From JBBQSU01 sp038234815 (GTDB lineage Bacteria > Planctomycetota > Phycisphaerae > Tepidisphaerales > Tepidisphaeraceae), in contig JBBQSU010000073.1 in the NCBI GenBank assembly GCA_038234815.1, positions 1-18,434 on the forward strand: 18,434 nucleotides of DNA. The letters are read 5' to 3'. Shown piece by piece: positions 14,050 to 18,434 of the stretch. Position numbers and translations under genes: made by a program. How positions within the stretch are numbered: the stretch's first letter is position 1; every line of letters begins with the position of its first letter. The notes under the pieces are model-generated. The model worked only from the letters and a program-made list of their open reading frames with translations. It did no database searches and was not told where the DNA came from.

Positions 14050-15069
14050 TCATTTTTCGCTTTCGGCGATCAGCTTTTCGCGCTTGGCCAGCTTCCAGTC
14101 GGCGTCGGTCATCATTTTCGCCAGTGCCTTGAAGGTGATTTTTGGGGTCCAGTTCAGTTGGCGCTTGGCTTTGCCGGCGTCGCCGAGCAAGAGATCAACT
14201 TCCGCTGGTCGGAAATACCGCTGGTCGATCTCGACGTACTTTTCCCAGTCCAGCCCAAGGTGGCCAAAGACCTCTGTCAGGAATTCCTTTACGCTGTGGG
14301 TTTCGCCGGTGGCGATGACGAAATCCTCGGCCTTTTCCTGTTGCAGCATTGCCCACATCGCTTCGACATAATCGCCGGCAAATCCCCAGTCGCGGCTGGC
14401 ATCAAGGTTGCCCATGTAAAGCTTGGCCTGCAGACCCTCTTTAATGCGAGTGGCGGCGCGGGTGATCTTGCGGGTGACGAACGTTTCGCCACGGCGCGGA
14501 GATTCGTGATTGAACAGGATGCCATTGCAGGCAAACATGCCATAGGCTTCCCGATAGTTGACCGTCTGCCAATAGCTGTAAACTTTGGCGCAGGCGTAGG
14601 GAGATCGAGGGTAGAACGGCGTGGTTTCCTTTTGAGGAGTTTCTAAAACCTTGCCGAACATTTCGCTACTGCTGGCTTGATAGAAGCGTGTGGGCAGGCC
14701 CGTATCCCGAATCGCCTCGAGGAAATTCATGGTGCCCAGTGCGTCGCATTGCACGGTGTAGACCGGCTGGTCGTAGCTCACCCGGACGTGCGACTGCGCG
14801 CCGAGGTTATATACCTCGTCCGGCTTTACTCGCGTCAGGATTTCACGGATGCCCGTCCCGTCCACCAAATCGCCATAATGCAGGAACAAGCGAGTTCCCG
14901 ATTCGTGAGGGTCTTTATAAATATGCTCGATGCGGTCGGTGTTAAACGAACTGCTTCTGCGGATGATGCCATGCACCTCGTACCCTTTTTTCAGCAGAAA
15001 CTCTGCCAGGTAAGAGCCGTCCTGGCCGGTAATCCCGCTCACGAGCGCTTTTTTCTTATTGGTTGTCAT
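14050..15069 (-). CDS. gmd: GDP-mannose 4,6-dehydratase
   Basis: Converts GDP-mannose to GDP-4-keto-6-deoxymannose, the substrate of the fcl product. 339 residues from the ATG at 15069; a TTG two codons upstream is less likely. The cofactor motif is GITGQDGSYL (12-21). The active-site string QASSSEMFG carries Ser134 where many homologues have Thr, with Glu136, followed by Tyr158 and Lys162 (SPYACAK). The hallmark LFNHESPRRGETFVTRKI is present, and RSSSFNTDRIEHIY fits the NADP- and tetramer-contacting loop. It is the first gene of the gmd-fcl pair. Its start faces the AsmA-like gene across a 168-bp divergent gap in which I see no clear consensus promoter. Confidence 0.97.
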   Translation of the reverse strand: MTTNKKKALVSGITGQDGSYLAEFLLKKGYEVHGIIRRSSSFNTDRIEHIYKDPHESGTRLFLHYGDLVDGTGIREILTRVKPDEVYNLGAQSHVRVSYDQPVYTVQCDALGTMNFLEAIRDTGLPTRFYQASSSEMFGKVLETPQKETTPFYPRSPYACAKVYSYWQTVNYREAYGMFACNGILFNHESPRRGETFVTRKITRAATRIKEGLQAKLYMGNLDASRDWGFAGDYVEAMWAMLQQEKAEDFVIATGETHSVKEFLTEVFGHLGLDWEKYVEIDQRYFRPAEVDLLLGDAGKAKRQLNWTPKITFKALAKMMTDADWKLAKREKLIAESEK

Positions 15070-15237
15070 GGGCAATTGATTAAACTCTTTCTCTTAAGGA
15101 CTCCGCTGGTCCATATCGGCTATTATGAGAGGGGAACTTAGCCTGCATTTGAGCCGGCGACAACGGCGAGTGGCATTTTCTGCGGATGGCGACGCGAGTT
15201 TTAACCATGTCCCAACAATTTAGAAGGGCGGCCAATA

Positions 15238-18200
15238 ATGTCTGACGCACCGACTGGCAATTTTGATCCGAACTCCAATCCGCCAACCCCCCCGATTCCA
15301 CCGACCTCAGGGGGACCAACCAATTCCCCCGCCTCGGTCCCGTCGCCGAAGCGATCAAAGCGCCGCTGGTGGTTGCGCGTCCTGATTGCGGTGCCTGTGT
15401 TGCTGGTATTGCTGGTTCTCCTTGTCCCGGCAATTCTCAGCACGTCGGTGGCTCGGTCGCTGATCGTGTCACAAGCCAATGGCTTGTTGAACGGCAAACT
15501 TCAGATGGACGATCTGTCGGTGGGGTGGACCAGCGGCGTGTCCGTTAAGGGTGTGAAGTTGTTCGACGACAGCAATCGGCAGATTTTGGAACTGAAGTCC
15601 CTCGACGCGCCGGTCTCGCTTGTGGGCGCGGCTCGCGGAAATATAGACCTCAACACCGTCACTATCGACGGCCTGAATGCCGACGTGAGAATTGACCGTG
15701 AAGGCAATCTCAACTTCGCCGATCTGATTAAGCAGGCAAAAGGGAAGGCCAAGGACCTGAAGGATCAGGAAGGTGCCACGACGGCCGGTTCCGGGAAGTT
15801 GCCCGACGTGAAGGGGAAGGTGATTCTTAAGAACAGCCGCGCAACGATCGAGCAGGAGGGCAAGCCGCCGATTTACATCGACCAGCTCGACGCGCAGCTT
15901 ATCATTCCGGGCATTAATCAGCCGATTGAAAACAGTGTGACAATGGGGCTAAGGGTCGCGGACGGCCAGCCCGGAAGCATCAAGCTGACCGGCAGTGCTG
16001 CAGCGGTTCAGAACAATCAGCTTGCGATCGATTCGGCCAAGGTGAAGCAGCACTTGGAAATCAGCGGGATTGATCTAGCCGGCGCGCTGCCGTTCTTGCC
16101 CAAGGAGTTGATCAGTTCGCTGAAGGGGATGACCAGCGGGGATTTCACGCTGGACGTGCCCGACGGGAAATCGGCCGCGGTGCAGGGCGAGGTGACGATC
16201 AACGATATGTCAGTTGGGGGCCCGGCGCTCAAGGGTGAATCGCTCATCACGCGGCAAATTCGCGTCTCTGTCCCAAAAGTTGACGTTTCTTTGCCGGGTG
16301 GGGCTTTGCAATGGCAAGCCTCTCGAGCCGCAGTCGGCAATGAGGCCTCGCCAGTGGTTTTGCAGATCGACCAATCGCAGGGGCAACTTTTCAAGGCCAA
16401 ATTGTTCGCCGACTTGGCCACGCAATCGCTGTTGAACGTGCTGCATGACCAGAAGCCGGGGGCCGCGGGGAAAGTAAAAATCACCGCAGACGGAAACGTC
16501 GGTCAGCTTTTTCAGGCTTTGCCTAAGCTTCTGCATGTTGCCGATGGCGTGGTGGTGCAAACCGGCCAGTTTAGTCACTCGCTTGAGATTGTTCTCACCC
16601 CCGAAGACGCCCGGCTTAGCACCAGCAACAGCATTAAGAACGTGGGTGGAACCAACGCTGGTAAGGCCATCACGCTCCAGCCGATCGAATTTAATGCCGG
16701 GTTAACCAGCATTGGCGGGATCGGAAAAGTGCCTAGGCTGCGCGATCTTAAACTGACATTAAGCAGCGCTTTCGCCTCTGCCGACTTCAGCGGGAAAACA
16801 CCGGCAGAGTTGAAGGGCCATGCCAAGGCACAGCTTCAGGCCATGCAGACGGAATTGGGACAGATCATCAATTTTGGTGAACTTAAGATCGCCGGCGATG
16901 CGAACGTCGATGTCGTCAGCACCGGCGACCTGACGCAGGAAGGTGGCTTTTCCGACGCGACGCTGGACGCGAATTTGACGAATTTGCGCATCGAGGGCCT
17001 GGCGGGCAAGGAGCCGATTCTGCAGCCGCGCGTGCAGAGCAAGGTGAGTGTCCACGCCATTCGGGGTGCCAAGGATTTTATCGATCAGATTCGCAACATT
17101 GTTGTGACGGCGCAGGTGGGCGAGCAGGCCGCCCCGTTGGTTGATCTGCTGGCCAATGCCAATGTTGACTTTCGCGATGGACTGAAGGCCGACTTTTCAC
17201 TCGGCAAACTCGCGGTCGATCTTCCCCGGGTGGAGCGCGCCTTCGGTGCGCTCGTGCCGGCGCTGAAACAGCAGCAGATTCGCCTGCTGGGTGGAACGGT
17301 CGGAATCAGCGCGCAGGGAACTTACATCGGCAATAAGGCCACACTATCGACCGCGCAGGTGGTAACCCGGGGGCTGCACGTCACGCGCGCCGGTGCCGAT
17401 CTACTCAATAATTATGATCTGGACATCATCACCGCAGCCACGGCAACGATCGAAAAGAAAGACATTGCGGCAAAAGTTTCAAAGCTTTTGGTGAAGGACA
17501 CGACGGGATTGCTTATGGCGCGGCTTTCCGGCGATGAATTGTCCCTCACCATCAAGGACGGCAAAATCGCGGGGCAAGGTGGGGTGGAGTTTGCTTCTAA
17601 TCTGACTGAGGTCAATCGACTCATTCAATCGCTCGGCGGTTCGCAGGCTGCGGATTCGAGCAAGACCGAGCTGCGCAGCGGAAAGCTTGCTGGCACGGCT
17701 CAGCTTTCAAGCAAGGCCGATGGCGCGCTTGGAGTTGACAGCACCATCAAGTTGACCGACCTGGTGGCCGCCGGCCCGACGGGCACCACCGAGGCGCAGA
17801 ACATGGTCATCAAAGCGAATGCGGTTGTCTCTGCCGACTTCAAGGCCGTGGCCGCGCAAACGGTCACGGTGGAAAGCCCGTTGCTTAACGCCGCCATTAC
17901 AAACGTGCAGGCCGACCTGGCGGCCGCTGCGGTGTATGACCTGCTTCGCAAGGCTGACGTGCGCGTGGACGTGCCTGATCTTGGCAAGGCGTATGAACTG
18001 GCCAGCGCGTTTATTCCCCCCGGCGGGCCCGTTGTTCCTGCGGTGAAAAAGGACGCGACCAACGGTCCGTCCGACAAGCCCGCCGAGCCTCTCCCTCCCC
18101 TGAAAATCACCGGCGGAAAGTTTCATCTCGAAGCTGCGGCCACGCACGCTTCCCCGCTAACGCTTCATCTATCGAAGCTCACCGTTGATGGCATCACGCT

Positions 18201-18434
18201 CCATCGCGGCGACGTTTCTTATGCCGTGCAGCCTGTCAACATCCGTCTCGTGGCCAGTGTCGAAAATAAAGGAGCGAACCTTTCGCGCATTCAGGTCAGC
18301 GAACTGACCGGGCACCTCGGCATCGCCGAACTGGCCATGCCCACGCCAATTCTCATCAACGATCCCCTCGGTCAACCAACGGCGCAAGGGGCAATCACTC
18401 TGAACGGTACGATCGAAAGCATCACGCCGATTCT
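15238..18434 (+). CDS. Large AsmA-like membrane-anchored protein (partial, C-terminus outside window)
   Basis: 1065 codons from the ATG at 15238 run uninterrupted to the window edge, with AGAAGGG nine bases upstream of the start. A 43-residue Pro/Ser-rich cytoplasmic tail ends in the basic cluster KRSKRRWW, followed by one membrane helix (44-66). The long remainder consists of repeated beta-strand segments with recurrent phrases such as LNGKLQMDDLSVGW, VSVKGVKLFDDSNRQILELKSLDAPVSL, NTVTIDGLNADVRIDREGNLNF and AKVSKLLVKDTTGLLMARLSG. The first part is the classic AsmA N-terminal pattern (helix, then 'L.G.L.l.dlsvgW..g..l.gv.l.d'). Family members span the periplasm, and some are lipid-transport bridges between the membranes. 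Placement opposite gmd-fcl fits an envelope role. The exact subfamily cannot be told without the C-terminus. Confidence 0.85.
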   Translation, partial: MSDAPTGNFDPNSNPPTPPIPPTSGGPTNSPASVPSPKRSKRRWWLRVLIAVPVLLVLLVLLVPAILSTSVARSLIVSQANGLLNGKLQMDDLSVGWTSGVSVKGVKLFDDSNRQILELKSLDAPVSLVGAARGNIDLNTVTIDGLNADVRIDREGNLNFADLIKQAKGKAKDLKDQEGATTAGSGKLPDVKGKVILKNSRATIEQEGKPPIYIDQLDAQLIIPGINQPIENSVTMGLRVADGQPGSIKLTGSAAAVQNNQLAIDSAKVKQHLEISGIDLAGALPFLPKELISSLKGMTSGDFTLDVPDGKSAAVQGEVTINDMSVGGPALKGESLITRQIRVSVPKVDVSLPGGALQWQASRAAVGNEASPVVLQIDQSQGQLFKAKLFADLATQSLLNVLHDQKPGAAGKVKITADGNVGQLFQALPKLLHVADGVVVQTGQFSHSLEIVLTPEDARLSTSNSIKNVGGTNAGKAITLQPIEFNAGLTSIGGIGKVPRLRDLKLTLSSAFASADFSGKTPAELKGHAKAQLQAMQTELGQIINFGELKIAGDANVDVVSTGDLTQEGGFSDATLDANLTNLRIEGLAGKEPILQPRVQSKVSVHAIRGAKDFIDQIRNIVVTAQVGEQAAPLVDLLANANVDFRDGLKADFSLGKLAVDLPRVERAFGALVPALKQQQIRLLGGTVGISAQGTYIGNKATLSTAQVVTRGLHVTRAGADLLNNYDLDIITAATATIEKKDIAAKVSKLLVKDTTGLLMARLSGDELSLTIKDGKIAGQGGVEFASNLTEVNRLIQSLGGSQAADSSKTELRSGKLAGTAQLSSKADGALGVDSTIKLTDLVAAGPTGTTEAQNMVIKANAVVSADFKAVAAQTVTVESPLLNAAITNVQADLAAAAVYDLLRKADVRVDVPDLGKAYELASAFIPPGGPVVPAVKKDATNGPSDKPAEPLPPLKITGGKFHLEAAATHASPLTLHLSKLTVDGITLHRGDVSYAVQPVNIRLVASVENKGANLSRIQVSELTGHLGIAELAMPTPILINDPLGQPTAQGAITLNGTIESITPI

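Noticed and set aside
15077..15237. Promoter in the gmd/AsmA divergent gap based on TATTAT at 15121-15126
   Set aside because: No -35 box at an acceptable distance on either strand.

Overview
The window looks like the chromosome of a GC-rich planctomycete, probably close to the Phycisphaerae. The grounds are a dnaG/rpoD pair, an Ffh with an atypical M domain, lipoproteins and small membrane proteins of unknown function, a DUF2752 protein, sparse gene packing and many short GC-rich hairpins. This placement is an inference from gene style; there is no rRNA gene to test it.

Layout. 1-570 (minus) is the start of a lipoprotein with a beta-propeller-like region, cut by the window edge. A roughly 500-bp divergent intergenic region carries good sigma-70-like promoters for both sides. 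1084-4893 (plus) holds DNA primase (dnaG) and the primary sigma factor (rpoD), closed by a strong hairpin terminator. 5291-7657 (minus) holds a DUF2752 membrane protein, two tandem related lipoproteins that overlap by 14 bp, and a small two-helix membrane protein. 7928-8854 (plus) is a solitary Mrr-type restriction endonuclease. 8855-10523 is a gene-poor accessory stretch: a duplicated 39-bp segment, several perfect hairpins, a DUF2283 gene whose ribosome-binding site can be masked by an RNA hairpin, a REP-like 53-bp palindrome, and an 11-bp periodic GACC array. 10524-13030 (plus) holds Ffh and an EamA-family transporter. 13027-15069 (minus) holds fcl and gmd, which together make GDP-L-fucose from GDP-mannose. 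15238 to the end (plus) is the first 1065 codons of a large AsmA-like, membrane-anchored protein.

How the genes relate. dnaG-rpoD and ffh are housekeeping genes for replication priming, transcription initiation and protein targeting. gmd-fcl supply an activated sugar for surface glycans, and the AsmA-like protein opposite them is also of envelope type. The lipoprotein/DUF2752 cluster is an uncharacterised envelope operon. Mrr is likely a modification-dependent defence nuclease. No complete new multi-gene system could be demonstrated. The parts that known features least explain lie between 8855 and 10523: the GACC array, the REP-like palindrome and the hairpin-masked DUF2283 leader.
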